Assembly: GCA_902597015.1 (NCBI GenBank) | Contig: CACJWQ010000004.1 | Span: 17,930 to 81,929, forward strand | DNA length: 64,000 nucleotides | Source of the DNA: an uncultured Alphaproteobacteria bacterium | GTDB lineage: Bacteria > Pseudomonadota > Alphaproteobacteria > HIMB59 > GCA-002718135 | Direction: 5' to 3' | Part shown: in pieces, positions 40,830-52,449 of the stretch | Position numbering within the stretch: position 1 is the stretch's first letter | How the letters are laid out: each line of letters opens with the position of its first letter | The notes under the pieces: model-generated | Databases searched by the model: none | What the model saw: only the letters and a program-made list of their open reading frames with translations | Told to the model about the DNA's origin: nothing | Program-made: the position numbers and the translations under genes

Positions 40830-41779
40830 CAATATTAGTATTAGCAGAACATAATAATATAGATATCAAATCATCAACCTTAAATACTATATCTGCAGCA
40901 TCGCAAATAGACGAAGATATCGATGTTTTGGTAACAGGCTATGAATGTGAAGAGTTAGCTAAAAATATCTCTAAATGTGAAAAAGTTTCAAAAGTATATT
41001 TAGCCAATAATGAAAAACTTAAAAACCCAATTGCTGAAAACATTGAGCCTATTGTTTTATCTTTGGCTAATAATTATTCCCACATAATGGCACCTGCAAC
41101 AACATTTGGTAAAAATATTTTTCCTAGAATTGCCGTTAAACTAGATATTGCACAAGTTAGTGATGTTATAAAAATTATAAGTTCTGATACTTTTATGAGG
41201 CCAATTTACGCTGGTAACGCTATTGCAACAGTTAAATCAAATGACAAGATTAAAGTAGTAACAGTAAGACCAACATCGTTTGACCCTGTAGAAACTAGCG
41301 GTGGAAAAGAACAGGTTGAAAATATTTCTTTTGATAATGATAGTGGCAGTGTTGAATTTATAGATAGAGAAGAATCTCAATCTGAAAGACCAGAGTTAAG
41401 TACTGCGCGAGTTGTGATATCCGGTGGCAGAGGATTACAAAGCGCTGAAAATTTTAAACTTTTAAATGAAATAGCAGATAAGCTTAATGCGGCAGTTGGA
41501 GCTTCTCGTGCTGCTGTAGATGCTGGTTATGTTTCTAATGATTATCAAGTTGGGCAAACTGGCAAAGTAGTTGTCCCAGATTTGTATATTGCCGTCGGAA
41601 TTTCTGGTGCAATACAGCACTTAGCGGGTATGAAAGAAAGTAAGGTAATTGTTGCAATCAATAAAGATGAAGAAGCACCAATATTTAATGTCGCTGACTA
41701 TGGATTAAACGCTGATTTATTTGAGGTATTGCCTCAATTATCTTCTGAACTAGATAAATTAAATACTATTCAACAATAA
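40826..41779 (+). CDS. etfA: Electron transfer flavoprotein alpha subunit
   Basis: [92 protein letters not shown]. Confidence 0.97.
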   Translation: MTILVLAEHNNIDIKSSTLNTISAASQIDEDIDVLVTGYECEELAKNISKCEKVSKVYLANNEKLKNPIAENIEPIVLSLANNYSHIMAPATTFGKNIFPRIAVKLDIAQVSDVIKIISSDTFMRPIYAGNAIATVKSNDKIKVVTVRPTSFDPVETSGGKEQVENISFDNDSGSVEFIDREESQSERPELSTARVVISGGRGLQSAENFKLLNEIADKLNAAVGASRAAVDAGYVSNDYQVGQTGKVVVPDLYIAVGISGAIQHLAGMKESKVIVAINKDEEAPIFNVADYGLNADLFEVLPQLSSELDKLNTIQQ

Positions 41780-41802
41780 ATTAATTTATTACAATAAATA
41801 AA

Positions 41803-43431
41803 ATGGAAGTAGAACGCGAGTCAATGGACTATGATGTTGTAGTGGTGGGTGCTGGTCCATCAGGCCTTTCAACAGCAATTAAACTAAAACAGCTGAACCC
41901 AGAAATTAATGTTTGTGTATTAGAAAAGGGATCAGAGGTAGGAGCCCATATTTTAAGTGGTAATGTGTTTGAAACAAGAGCACTCGATGAATTAATACCT
42001 GATTGGAGAAGTAAAGACTCACCAATTAAAACTAAAGTAACAAAAGAAAAGTTCTTATTCTTATCTAAGAAAGGCTCGTTAAATTGGCCTACATGGCTTC
42101 TTCCTAGTGTACAAAAAAATCATAAGAATTATATCATTAGTCTTGCAAATTTATGTAGATGGCTTGCAAGTGAAGCTGAAAATTTAGGAGTAGAAATTTT
42201 TCCAGGATTTGCAGCATCTAAAATATTATATTCAGATGAAGATCATGTAATTGGTGTACAAACTGGTGATATGGGTATTGATAAAGATGGTAACAAAAAA
42301 GATAGTTTTGAACCAGGAATAAATATTAACGCTAAAGTAACAGTCTTTGCTGAGGGTTGTAGAGGTCATTTAGGAAAAGAATTAATTAAAAAATATAATT
42401 TATCAAAAGATAAGTCACCACAACAATACGGAATTGGGTTTAAAGAAATTTGGGAAATAGATGAAAGTCAGCATGAAGAAGGTCTTGTTATGCATACTGC
42501 GGGATGGCCATTAGATAATGCAACTTATGGTGGCAGTTTTTGTTATCATGCTGAAAATAAACAAATATTTTTAGGATACGTAATTGGTCTTGATTATAAA
42601 AATCCATATTTATCCCCTTACGATGAATTTCAAAAATTTAAAACTCACCCAGCAATTAGGAAAATTCTCAGTAATGGAAAACGTATTGCTTATGGAGCAA
42701 GGGCACTTATCGAAGGTGGTATTCAAAGTTTACCTAAAATGTTTATGCCAGGTGCATTACTAGTAGGGTGTGATGCAGGAACCTTAAATATGCCAAAGAT
42801 TAAAGGTTCTCATACTGCAATGAAAAGTGGAATCATAGCTGCTGAAACAATTAATGATTATTTAATTAAATCTGTACCTCTTGCAGCATATGAAGATAAA
42901 TTTAAACGTTCGTGGCTTTATAAAGAATTGTTTGCTGCAAGGAATGTAAAACCTAGTTTTAATTGGGGACTAATACCTGCAATAATATTTACAGGAATTG
43001 ATCAAATAATATTTAGAGGCAGGCTTCCTTTTACACTAAAACACAAACATGCTGATCATGAATCTTTACAATTAGCAAAAGATTCAAAAAAAATAGATTA
43101 TCCAAAATATGATGGAATATTGACTTTTGATAAAACCAGCTCTGTTTATTTGACTGGAACTAACCATGAAGCTGATCAGCCAGTGCATTTACAATTAAAA
43201 GATAAGGAATTGCCAATAAAATTTACTTTAAATGCTTATGATGAGCCATCTCAAAGATATTGTCCTGCTGGTGTATATGAGATTGATAAGACAGATATTC
43301 AAAATCCTAAATTTGTAATTAATGCACAAAACTGTATTCATTGTAAAACATGTGATATTAAAGAACCATCACAAAACATAAATTGGGTTGTGCCTGAAGG
43401 TAGTGGGGGGCCAAATTATGCAAATATGTAA
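41803..43431 (+). CDS. Electron transfer flavoprotein-ubiquinone oxidoreductase
   Basis: MDYDVVVVGAGPSGLSTAIKLKQ, EKGSEVGAHILSGNV, RYCPAGVYE, NAQNCIHCKTCDIKEPSQNINWVVPEGSGGPNY (4Fe-4S). Confidence 0.97.
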   Translation: MEVERESMDYDVVVVGAGPSGLSTAIKLKQLNPEINVCVLEKGSEVGAHILSGNVFETRALDELIPDWRSKDSPIKTKVTKEKFLFLSKKGSLNWPTWLLPSVQKNHKNYIISLANLCRWLASEAENLGVEIFPGFAASKILYSDEDHVIGVQTGDMGIDKDGNKKDSFEPGININAKVTVFAEGCRGHLGKELIKKYNLSKDKSPQQYGIGFKEIWEIDESQHEEGLVMHTAGWPLDNATYGGSFCYHAENKQIFLGYVIGLDYKNPYLSPYDEFQKFKTHPAIRKILSNGKRIAYGARALIEGGIQSLPKMFMPGALLVGCDAGTLNMPKIKGSHTAMKSGIIAAETINDYLIKSVPLAAYEDKFKRSWLYKELFAARNVKPSFNWGLIPAIIFTGIDQIIFRGRLPFTLKHKHADHESLQLAKDSKKIDYPKYDGILTFDKTSSVYLTGTNHEADQPVHLQLKDKELPIKFTLNAYDEPSQRYCPAGVYEIDKTDIQNPKFVINAQNCIHCKTCDIKEPSQNINWVVPEGSGGPNYANM

Positions 43432-43476
43432 TATATTTGAAAAAACTTATTTTATTTAAATTGATTCATTTTCATT

Positions 43477-44307
43477 ATGAATAAAAATAAAATTGTATTT
43501 ACATTTGCAACAGCGGAAGTAAATTTTATAGGTCAAATATTTATTAAGATTACTGAATTATTAACAGGAAAATTAAAATTAAAAAAATTATATGATGAAT
43601 ATTTATCTGAAAATAGACCTCCTGAGCTTTTTTGGGATGATGCAGTAGATAAATTAAATTTTACTTTAATAGCTAAATTTCAGGACGGTAGTTATATTCC
43701 AAAAAAAGGGAAATTAATTGTTATAGCAAATCATGCTTTTGGAGTTGCAGATGGCGTATCCATATGTTCAGCAATTTCAAAAGTAAGACAAGATTATAAA
43801 ATGGTTACACATAAAGTCTTAAGGCAAGCAGAGGCAGTAAAAGACAAAATATTACCAATTGATTTTAATGAAAATAGAGAAGCTCTAATAACTAATATTA
43901 ATACACGTAAAGAAGCTGAAAAAGTTTTGCATAATGAAGGTGTTCTAATCCTTTTTCCTTCTGGAACAATAGCAACTAAACAAAACTTAAAAAAAAATAC
44001 AAAAGCTGACGATGGTGAGTGGAAACAATGGGTATCGAAACTAGTTCTTAAAACTAAAAGCCCTGTGTTACCAATTTTTTTTGACGGTCAAAATAGTCAA
44101 CTTTACCACATTGCTAATAAAATAGGACAAACATTTAGATACTCTTTATGTATGTATGAACTGAAAAGAAAGATAGGTGATGATATCCATATGTACTTTG
44201 GTTCACTTATACCTTACGAAAACCTTGTAAAAATTGGAGATATCAAAAAAATTACTCAGTACTTAAGGTCAACCACATATTCTTTAGACCCACAATTTAA
44301 TAATTAA
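43477..44307 (+). CDS. PlsC-like lysophospholipid acyltransferase
   Basis: LIVIANHAFGVADGVSIC; VLILFPSGTIATKQNL; PVLPIFFDGQNSQLYHIANK. Confidence 0.8.
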   Translation: MNKNKIVFTFATAEVNFIGQIFIKITELLTGKLKLKKLYDEYLSENRPPELFWDDAVDKLNFTLIAKFQDGSYIPKKGKLIVIANHAFGVADGVSICSAISKVRQDYKMVTHKVLRQAEAVKDKILPIDFNENREALITNINTRKEAEKVLHNEGVLILFPSGTIATKQNLKKNTKADDGEWKQWVSKLVLKTKSPVLPIFFDGQNSQLYHIANKIGQTFRYSLCMYELKRKIGDDIHMYFGSLIPYENLVKIGDIKKITQYLRSTTYSLDPQFNN

Positions 44308-44345
44308 ATATTTATTTTTTACACTTACCGTTTTATAGAGTTCTT

Positions 44346-45017
44346 ATGTCAGGTTTTGTTGGTTTACAAGCAAGAAGAAGAAGAAGAAACAGAATCTTAC
44401 TAGTCATTTCAATTATAGCTATCTTTGGTATTTTTTTCTATTTGCCTTCTTTAGATTTTTCAACTTATCAAACTGAGCCACCTATTGAAATCATTCCTAG
44501 TAGTGTCGTTGATGAATCAAGTTTACGATCTGAAATACAAGAACTTAAACTTGAGATATTCCAAAAAGATCAGCGATTAAAATTTAGAGATGATCAAATA
44601 AAAAACTTACGTGAAGAAATAAGCAATTTAAATGAATCATTTGATACAATTAAGAGTGATTATGAACAATCTCTAAACAATATATCAGATCTTGAAAATA
44701 ACACATTAGAAAATAATTCAGAAAGTATTGAGAAACTTAACACACTTGAAAATAAAATAATTGAATTAAATAAACAATTGTCAAAATACGAAGATCTTGT
44801 TCAAAAATTAGAAACAGAATTACAAAGTTCTGCATCAACTGAAGATATGGAAGAAGTAAATATTGAAAATTCAATACTAAAATCAGAACTAAGACAAATC
44901 GAACAAAAAAATCGTAGTTTTGAAAATGAATTAAATGAGCTAAAAAAAATAATTAAAAATAAAGATAAAGAAATAGAAGATTTAATTTATTTAAAAGATT
45001 CCCAACATCATGGTTGA
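44346..45017 (+). CDS. Membrane-anchored coiled-coil protein
   Basis: N-terminal RRRRR then one TM segment, followed by a long heptad-rich coiled coil. Confidence 0.6.
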   Translation: MSGFVGLQARRRRRNRILLVISIIAIFGIFFYLPSLDFSTYQTEPPIEIIPSSVVDESSLRSEIQELKLEIFQKDQRLKFRDDQIKNLREEISNLNESFDTIKSDYEQSLNNISDLENNTLENNSESIEKLNTLENKIIELNKQLSKYEDLVQKLETELQSSASTEDMEEVNIENSILKSELRQIEQKNRSFENELNELKKIIKNKDKEIEDLIYLKDSQHHG

Positions 45018-45500
45018 TTATTTATTTTTCTTTCTGAATAAATAGGGTTCTTCAAAATCCCCAATCCATATACCTTTTTTTTCTTGTTTTGCTTCTTCTT
45101 CTTCTTCAACATAATCTTTTGAATAATAGCGATAAGCTATCGCCCATCCATTCAAAACCATTTCACTATTTAAATCTAAATTATCTTTGTAGCAGATTCC
45201 AATAAATCTATTATATCGATCCTTACCTTGTGTTATGCATTCAATTTTATTATTACCAATTAATTCTTTTAAGAATTTTGTTGATTCAACACCACAATTC
45301 CAGACTTTGCTATTTTTATTACATGTTTGATTTGTTTCAGGTGCATCAATAGCGTGCAGTCTGATTTTATTTTTATTAATATGTATAGTATCACCATCAA
45401 TTACTTTTGCTTTTCCAAATATAGTTTTACCAGATGATACTGTGCTTAAAGAAACTAAGATAAAAAATAAATTAAATATTAAGATTTTTACTACCATCAA
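45018..45500 (-). CDS. Exported thermonuclease/SNase-like nuclease
   Basis: KAKVIDGDTIHINKNKIRLHAIDAPETNQTC; ECITQGKDRYNRFIGICYKDNLDLNSEMVLNGWAIAYRYYS. Confidence 0.9.
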   Translation of the reverse strand: MMVVKILIFNLFFILVSLSTVSSGKTIFGKAKVIDGDTIHINKNKIRLHAIDAPETNQTCNKNSKVWNCGVESTKFLKELIGNNKIECITQGKDRYNRFIGICYKDNLDLNSEMVLNGWAIAYRYYSKDYVEEEEEAKQEKKGIWIGDFEEPYLFRKKNK

Positions 45501-46047
45501 CTAATAAATCATAAACATATTTTGCATGTGATCTGTTTAAATGTAAATCTAGTGAAATATCCTCTTTATCAGTATTATTTCTGATAAAAAGTATTGGAAT
45601 TTTTATAAATATAGTTTGAGCTACAGAAAAATTAGTTTCCAAAATTTTTTCTAAGTTGGCTACAAGAAATTTAGAAAGTAAAATAAAAACCTTTTCTCCT
45701 TCAAGCCGTAAAACAGTTTTATTAAACGAAACATCAGTTATTGCTGTTTTTTCTGGATTGAGCTTAGACTCTAATAGAGAAATAATTTCATCTTTATCAT
45801 TTTCTGGTGTTTCGACTAACCATTCATTAGGACCAAGCCACATAATACTAATATTATTATTAAAAATTCTTACATTTGGTTCAATTGGTAATACCAGGTT
45901 TAATACTGAGCCTATATTTTTCATAAATTCTTTATCTGAACTTTTACCTCGTATATTTATTTTACCTGATAAAGCTCTTTCTTCTATTGTTACTCCATTA
46001 AAATTTTTTTTATTTATATTCAAAACATTACTGTAAGTTAAACTCAT
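45472..46047 (-). CDS. soxG: Sarcosine oxidase gamma subunit
   Basis: Position after soxA; IMWLGPNEWLVETPENDKDEII; HLNRSHAKYVYDLLVDGSKNLNI. Confidence 0.85.
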   Translation of the reverse strand: MSLTYSNVLNINKKNFNGVTIEERALSGKINIRGKSSDKEFMKNIGSVLNLVLPIEPNVRIFNNNISIMWLGPNEWLVETPENDKDEIISLLESKLNPEKTAITDVSFNKTVLRLEGEKVFILLSKFLVANLEKILETNFSVAQTIFIKIPILFIRNNTDKEDISLDLHLNRSHAKYVYDLLVDGSKNLNI

Positions 46048-49034
46048 TGATTAACCCTTTGATTCTCAGGATCAATAAATATTGGACTAGTTATTTCTAC
46101 CTCAATATTTTCATTTTCCATTGGAGCAATTAAAACATTTCCTTTTTTTTCAAGACCACCTTTAATTAAAGCTAAAGCAAAAGAACTTTTTAAATTAGGT
46201 GAATAGTAACTAGAGGTCACATGACCAACCATTTTCATAGGTAGGGCAGTTATTTCTTCAACCAATTGAGATCCTTCTTCTAAAACTTTATTTGGATCTT
46301 TAGTTTTTAATCCAACCAATTGTTTCCTATCTTTTTTAATAGTATCACTTCTATATAATGCTCTCTTACCAATAAAATCATATTTCTTCTTGCTAACTAT
46401 CCAGTCCATATCCAGATCAACTGGTGTCACTGATCCATCTGTTTCTTGACCAACAATAATAAATCCTTTTTCAGCACGAAGTACATGCATAGCTTCAGTA
46501 CCATATGGTGTAATATTAAATTCCTTACCTTTATCTATACAAAGTTCCCAAAGATTTTTAGCATAGCCAGATGGTACATTTATTTCATAACACATTTCCC
46601 CAGTAAAACTTATACGCATGACTCTACATTTTATTCCGTTAATATTAATATTCTTAAAACTCATATGAGGAAAATTTTCTTTTGAAAAATCAAAACCTGG
46701 AACTAGTTTTTGGATTAATTTTTTTGAATTTGGGCCATTTAAGCTTATCGTTCCATAATTTTCTGTTACGGATGTTAAATATACTTCTAACTCTGGCCAT
46801 TCTGTTTGCAACCAATCTTCTAACTTTGACATTACTGATGCCGCATTTCCTGTAGTTGTTGACATAAGATAGTGATACTCATCTAATCTAGTTGTTACAC
46901 CATCATCAATAACCATTCCATCGTCACCTAACATTACACCATATCGACATTTTCCAATTTCTAATTTTGACCATGAATTTGTGTAAACTCTATTTAAAAA
47001 TTCACTTACATCTCTACCCTTGATATCTATTTTACCAAGAGTTGATGCATCTAATATTCCTAGACTATCTCTAGTTGCTTTTACCTCTCTATTTAAAGCA
47101 GATTGAAAACTTTCATTCTTTTGAGGATAATACCAGGCTCTTTTCCATTGGCCTACGTCCTCAAATAAAGCTTTATTATCAATATGCCATTGATGCATTG
47201 GACTTGTTCTCTCTAAATCAAAAAATTCTTTAACATGACGCCCAGCAATAGCTCCAAATGTTACTGGTTTATAGGGTAAACGAAATGTTGTTGTACCTAA
47301 TTCAGAGATTTCAGTATTTGTTAATTCTGATATTATTCCAAGTGCATTAACATTACTGGTCTTGCCTTGATCAGTTGCCATTCCTGTAGTTGTGTATCGT
47401 TTGACATGTTCAATGGATTGAAAACCCTCTTTTAAAGCTAGTTTAATATCTTTTGCTGTTACATCGTTTTGAAAATCTACAAACATTTTAGTTCTTGAAA
47501 TACTGTTCTTTGATGTAATCCAAACATTTTCGTGTTTGCCATGCTTCACATTATCTGATTTGTAATTTATTTCACCAAGTTCATTTTGCTGATTATTATT
47601 TAAATATTTATATGTATCTTCTTGAGTTTTTAATAATATTTCATTTAAATTATAGTCACCATTGCAACTGCCAACACACAATGTATCTTGATAAACTTCA
47701 TTAGGAATAAAACTTCCATCTACATCTCTATATTTGAGTTTTCCTTTTGATTGAGTAAATAAATGAACAGTAGGAGTCCAACCACCAGCAATTGCTAAAA
47801 GATCGCATTTAATATTAATAGAAGATTTTTCATTATTGTTTTTAGTTGTAATTTTTTTTAATTTAACTTCTCTAATTTTTAATCTTCCAACAGTATCACT
47901 AATTTCATAACCTTTTAGTATAGTAATTCCTAATTTATTTGCTTTTTTAGGGTAATATCCATCACTACCATCTCTTGTATCGACAATAGCCTCTACTTTT
48001 ATACCTTGTTCAAAAAAATCTATTGCAGTTTCATAAGCACTATCATTGTTTGTAAAAAAAACTAAATTTTTTCCAGGTGCAACTCCATACTTATTTAAGT
48101 ATTTTTTCGCACTGTTAGAAAGCATAATACCGGGCCTATCATTATTGTTAAAAATTATTGGTCTTTCTATTGTGCCTGTCGCTAAAATAACTTTCTTTGA
48201 TCTAATTTTCCAAATTCTTTCTTTAATATCGTTTATTTTATATAATCCTTTTTCTGGATCAATTTCTTGGACAGCTAATAATAAATTATAATTTAAATAA
48301 GCAAAACATGTTGTATTTTTTACTATTTTTATATTTGAATTTTTAGAAAGTTTATCAACAATTTTATTTTTCCATTCATTAATTGGCAAGTTATCTATTT
48401 TAATATCTTGATTTCTTGTAGATAAAATTTCACCTCCTAGATCATCTTCTTGCTCAATAAGTAATACTTTATAGTTATTATTCGCTGCAATTTCTGCTGA
48501 AATTAATCCGCTAACTCCTGCTCCAACAACTAGAACATCACAATGATAATAAAAATGTTCGTATTTGTGGGGATCATCTTTTTTTGGAGATTTACCAAGT
48601 CCTGCAGCATGTCTTATAAAAAACTCATATGCTTTCCAAAACTTTGGTGGCCACATAAAGGTCTTGTAATAGAACCCTGCAGGAAAAAATGGTGATAGTA
48701 AATCATTAATAGCGCCTGCATCAAATTTCACTGACGGCCAATTATTTTGACTAAAAGCTTTTAACCCCTCATATATCTGAACTTCAGTTACTCTTCTATT
48801 AGGTTCGGTATATTCTTTGGTCTCAAGCTGAACTATTCCATTAGGTTCTTCACTACCTGCGCTATAAATACCCCGCGGTCGATGATATTTAAAACTTCTT
48901 CCAACTAGGTGAACATCATTGGCAAGAAGTGCAGAAGCTAGGGTGTCACCTTCAAATCCAAAATATTCTTTATTATCAAAATAGAACCTAACAGACTTAT
49001 TATTTTCGAGATTTTTGTTATTTTTGTATCGCAT
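46044..49034 (-). CDS. soxA: Sarcosine oxidase alpha subunit
   Basis: SVRFYFDNKEYFGFEGDTLASALLANDVHLVGRSFKYHRPRGIYSAGSEEPNGIVQL; FAD/NAD domain VLVVGAGVSGLISAEIAA; C-terminal GcvT domain. Confidence 0.96.
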   Translation of the reverse strand: MRYKNNKNLENNKSVRFYFDNKEYFGFEGDTLASALLANDVHLVGRSFKYHRPRGIYSAGSEEPNGIVQLETKEYTEPNRRVTEVQIYEGLKAFSQNNWPSVKFDAGAINDLLSPFFPAGFYYKTFMWPPKFWKAYEFFIRHAAGLGKSPKKDDPHKYEHFYYHCDVLVVGAGVSGLISAEIAANNNYKVLLIEQEDDLGGEILSTRNQDIKIDNLPINEWKNKIVDKLSKNSNIKIVKNTTCFAYLNYNLLLAVQEIDPEKGLYKINDIKERIWKIRSKKVILATGTIERPIIFNNNDRPGIMLSNSAKKYLNKYGVAPGKNLVFFTNNDSAYETAIDFFEQGIKVEAIVDTRDGSDGYYPKKANKLGITILKGYEISDTVGRLKIREVKLKKITTKNNNEKSSINIKCDLLAIAGGWTPTVHLFTQSKGKLKYRDVDGSFIPNEVYQDTLCVGSCNGDYNLNEILLKTQEDTYKYLNNNQQNELGEINYKSDNVKHGKHENVWITSKNSISRTKMFVDFQNDVTAKDIKLALKEGFQSIEHVKRYTTTGMATDQGKTSNVNALGIISELTNTEISELGTTTFRLPYKPVTFGAIAGRHVKEFFDLERTSPMHQWHIDNKALFEDVGQWKRAWYYPQKNESFQSALNREVKATRDSLGILDASTLGKIDIKGRDVSEFLNRVYTNSWSKLEIGKCRYGVMLGDDGMVIDDGVTTRLDEYHYLMSTTTGNAASVMSKLEDWLQTEWPELEVYLTSVTENYGTISLNGPNSKKLIQKLVPGFDFSKENFPHMSFKNININGIKCRVMRISFTGEMCYEINVPSGYAKNLWELCIDKGKEFNITPYGTEAMHVLRAEKGFIIVGQETDGSVTPVDLDMDWIVSKKKYDFIGKRALYRSDTIKKDRKQLVGLKTKDPNKVLEEGSQLVEEITALPMKMVGHVTSSYYSPNLKSSFALALIKGGLEKKGNVLIAPMENENIEVEITSPIFIDPENQRVNQ

Positions 49035-49042
49035 CTTTATTT

Positions 49043-49399
49043 TTAAAACCTATCTTTTTTCGATGTTGATAAATTCCCTGATCCAATACTTGGCTCACCT
49101 GAAGGAGTAGCTGGAATATTTGCTTTTAATATAGGAGGAGCTTCTCCTATCTTATATACTGCTAGAATTTCATCGGTTGCTGTATTTCTTGCTAAATTAA
49201 ACCATTGTCTGCATCCATATTCATGGTTCCATCTTTCATAATGAATACCTTTTTCGTTCTTTCGCAAGAATAAATATTCTGCCCATTGATCATCAGAGAG
49301 TTCAGGAGGATTTTTTGGTCTTGCAATATGCGCTTCACCTCCACAAGAAAATTCAGCTTGATCTCTTTCTCCACAGTATGGGCAATTTATTAAAAACAT
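49043..49399 (-). CDS. soxD: Sarcosine oxidase delta subunit
   Basis: MFLINCPYCGERDQAEFSCGGEAHIARP...HYERWNHEYGCRQWFNLARNTATDEILAVYKIGE. Confidence 0.95.
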   Translation of the reverse strand: MFLINCPYCGERDQAEFSCGGEAHIARPKNPPELSDDQWAEYLFLRKNEKGIHYERWNHEYGCRQWFNLARNTATDEILAVYKIGEAPPILKANIPATPSGEPSIGSGNLSTSKKDRF

Positions 49400-49402
49400 G
49401 AT

Positions 49403-50662
49403 TTAATGTGCTACGGCAGCTGCACCATGTTCATCAACTAATTCACCACTAGAAAATCTATTTATTGTAAAAGGAGCATTTAATTCATGTGCTTGATCAT
49501 TAGCTATAGTGTGAGCAAATACCCAACCTGAACCTGGTGTTGCTTTAAAACCACCAGTTCCCCAACCACAATTAAAGTATAATCCGTTTATGTGAGTTTT
49601 ACTGATAATGGGGCTTGCATCAGGACAAATATCTACAATTCCTCCCCAATGACGAAGCATTTTCATTCTAGAAAATATTGGAAACAATTCAACTATTGCC
49701 ATTAATGTATCTTCAACAATGTTAAAGCCACCTCTTTGAGTATATGAAGTGTATCCATCTGTTCCAGCACCAATAACTAGCTCTCCTTTATCTGACTGAG
49801 ATACATACGCATGAATTGTATTTGACATTACTACAGTATCAATGACTGGTTTTACTGGCTCTGAAACTAGTGCTTGTAATGGTTTACTCTCTAGAGGTAA
49901 TTTGATACCCGCCATATTGGCAATAACACTGGTATGCCCAGCAGCAGCTATTCCAATTTTATTTGAATTAATGGTTCCTTTTGTTGTTTCAATACCAGTT
50001 ACATTTCCATTTTTTATATTAATACCAGTTACTTCACAATTTTGAATTATATCAACTCCCATTTCATCAGCCCCTCTTGCATAACCCCATGCAACAGCAT
50101 CATGTCTTGCAGTTCCTGCTCTTCTTTGCAGCGTTGCTCCTAAAACAGGATATCTAATGTTTGGTGAAGTATTTATTATTGGACAAAATTCTTTAACTTT
50201 CTTTGTATCAAGCCATTCACAATCGATATCATTTAGTCTGTTTGCATGCCACCGTCTTTTTAATTCTCTTACATCATGAAGATTATGAGCAACATTCAAA
50301 ACCCCTCTTTGAGAAAACATTACGTTGTAATTTAATTCTTGAGACATACCTTCCCAAAGTTTTAATGCATGCTCGTATAAAGCCGCACTTTGATCCCATA
50401 AATAGTTTGATCTAATTATAGTGGTATTTCGCCCTGTATTCCCACCGCCTATCCAACCTTTTTCAATTACTGCAATATTATTAATTCCATGGTTTTTTGC
50501 TAAATAGTAAGCAGTAGTTAAACCGTGTCCACCACCACCTACAATTATTGCATCATAATTTTTTTTTGGCTCAGGACTATTCCACGTCTTTTGCCAATTC
50601 TCATGATGATTTAAAGCATTTCTCGCAATAGATAGAAATGAGTACTTATTTTTATTAAACAT
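49403..50662 (-). CDS. soxB: Sarcosine oxidase beta subunit
   Basis: [88 protein letters not shown]. Confidence 0.97.
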   Translation of the reverse strand: MFNKNKYSFLSIARNALNHHENWQKTWNSPEPKKNYDAIIVGGGGHGLTTAYYLAKNHGINNIAVIEKGWIGGGNTGRNTTIIRSNYLWDQSAALYEHALKLWEGMSQELNYNVMFSQRGVLNVAHNLHDVRELKRRWHANRLNDIDCEWLDTKKVKEFCPIINTSPNIRYPVLGATLQRRAGTARHDAVAWGYARGADEMGVDIIQNCEVTGINIKNGNVTGIETTKGTINSNKIGIAAAGHTSVIANMAGIKLPLESKPLQALVSEPVKPVIDTVVMSNTIHAYVSQSDKGELVIGAGTDGYTSYTQRGGFNIVEDTLMAIVELFPIFSRMKMLRHWGGIVDICPDASPIISKTHINGLYFNCGWGTGGFKATPGSGWVFAHTIANDQAHELNAPFTINRFSSGELVDEHGAAAVAH

Positions 50663-50682
50663 TATAACTCTTTATAGCAGTT

Positions 50683-52356
50683 TTAAAAAAGACCTTCAAT
50701 TTCTCCATGATCATTTAGCTTTATCGAATTTGCCGCAGGAACACTTGGTAGACCCGGCATGGTCATAATATCACCGCAAACAACTACTATAAATTCTGCT
50801 CCTGATGACAATCTTACCTCTCTAATAGGTAAAACGTGGCCAGTAGGGGCACCTTTTAAATTAGGGTCAGTTGAAAAACTATATTGAGTCTTTGCAATGC
50901 AAACAGGTAATTTGCCAAATCCTTTAGTTTCAAAATCTTTCAATTGTTGACGTACTTTCGTGTCTGCCACAACTTCACTTGCGTGATAAATCTCTTGTGC
51001 AATTTTTTCTATTTTTTTGAATAGAGTTAAATCATCTTCATATAAAAATTTAAATGTATTCTTATTATCTTCACAAATATCTATTACATTTTGAGCTAAT
51101 TCAGTTGCACCATCACCACCATCGGACCAGTGAGTACACATAGAAGCCTTGACTCCTTGAGTTGTACAAAAACTTAGAACGGCATCAACTTCAGCTTTAG
51201 AATCAGTGACAAAATGATTAATAGCAACAGTTACTGGTAATCCAAATTTTCTAATATTATTGATATGTCTTTCTAGATTTACTAAACCTTTATTAAGAGC
51301 ATTTACATTTTCATTTTTTAAATCTTCTTTTGAAACATCGCCATGCATTTTTAGTGCTCTAATTGTAGCAACCAAAACCACACAATCAGGTTTTAAATTT
51401 GATTTTCTACATTTTATATCAAGGAATTTTTCTGCTCCTAGATCAGCTCCAAAGCCTGCTTCAGTTACAACGTAATCACTTAATTTTAAACTAGCTTTAG
51501 TTGCAATTACAGAATTGCAACCATGAGCAATATTTGCAAATGGCCCACCATGAATTATAGCAGGATTATTTTCTAACGTTTGTGTTATGTTGGGCCTAAT
51601 GGCATCTTTTAATAATACTGTCATTGGACCTTCTGCCTTTAAATCTTTTGCATAAATAGCTTTTTTGTCTCGTGTATAAGCAATAGTTATATTTCCAATT
51701 CTCTCTTCAAGATCTTTTAAATCTTTTGCTAAGCAGAAAATTGCCATTATCTCCGATGCAACAGTAATATCAAAACCATCTTGTCTAGGATATCCATTTG
51801 CAACTCCTCCTAAATCAACAACAATAGATCTAAGTGATCTATCATTCATATCCATTACTCTCTTCCAAACAACCCTTCTAACATCAATATTTAATTTATT
51901 TCCCCAGTAGATATGATTATCAATCAGTGCAGAAAGTAAATTATGAGCGGATGTAATTGCATGAAAATCTCCAGTAAAATGTAAATTAATTTGTTCCATT
52001 GGAACTACTTGAGCATAGCCTCCACCAGCTGCACCACCTTTCATACCGAATGATGGACCAAGACTCGGCTCTCTTAAACAAACTATTGATTTCTTTCCTA
52101 GTTTATTAAGACCATCACTTAATCCAACAGAAGTTGTTGTTTTACCTTCTCCTGCTGGTGTTGGAGTTATTGCTGAGACTAGAACAAGTTTACCATCTTT
52201 ATTTTTATTAAGTGACTCTATGTACTCCAAGTTTATTTTTGCTATATGACGACCCATAGGACTGAAGGCTTCAGGTGTGTCTGGTACATCAAGCCCTTTT
52301 AGAATTTCACTAATAGGCTTCATTTTAGCTTTTCTTGCTATTTCAATATCTGACAT
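50683..52356 (-). CDS. fhs: Formate-tetrahydrofolate ligase
   Basis: [91 protein letters not shown]. Confidence 0.98.
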   Translation of the reverse strand: MSDIEIARKAKMKPISEILKGLDVPDTPEAFSPMGRHIAKINLEYIESLNKNKDGKLVLVSAITPTPAGEGKTTTSVGLSDGLNKLGKKSIVCLREPSLGPSFGMKGGAAGGGYAQVVPMEQINLHFTGDFHAITSAHNLLSALIDNHIYWGNKLNIDVRRVVWKRVMDMNDRSLRSIVVDLGGVANGYPRQDGFDITVASEIMAIFCLAKDLKDLEERIGNITIAYTRDKKAIYAKDLKAEGPMTVLLKDAIRPNITQTLENNPAIIHGGPFANIAHGCNSVIATKASLKLSDYVVTEAGFGADLGAEKFLDIKCRKSNLKPDCVVLVATIRALKMHGDVSKEDLKNENVNALNKGLVNLERHINNIRKFGLPVTVAINHFVTDSKAEVDAVLSFCTTQGVKASMCTHWSDGGDGATELAQNVIDICEDNKNTFKFLYEDDLTLFKKIEKIAQEIYHASEVVADTKVRQQLKDFETKGFGKLPVCIAKTQYSFSTDPNLKGAPTGHVLPIREVRLSSGAEFIVVVCGDIMTMPGLPSVPAANSIKLNDHGEIEGLF

Positions 52357-52449
52357 GAGACTCCTTAATTATTAGATTCTTAATCTATAAATTAACTTAA
52401 ATATCAAACAACTTTTGTTTCATTAAAAGATAAAAAAATTGTGAAGAAG

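Noticed and set aside
45656-46036. 126-aa + strand ORF antisense to soxG
   Set aside because: Lies entirely opposite a supported gene; composition typical of antisense AT-rich ORFs.
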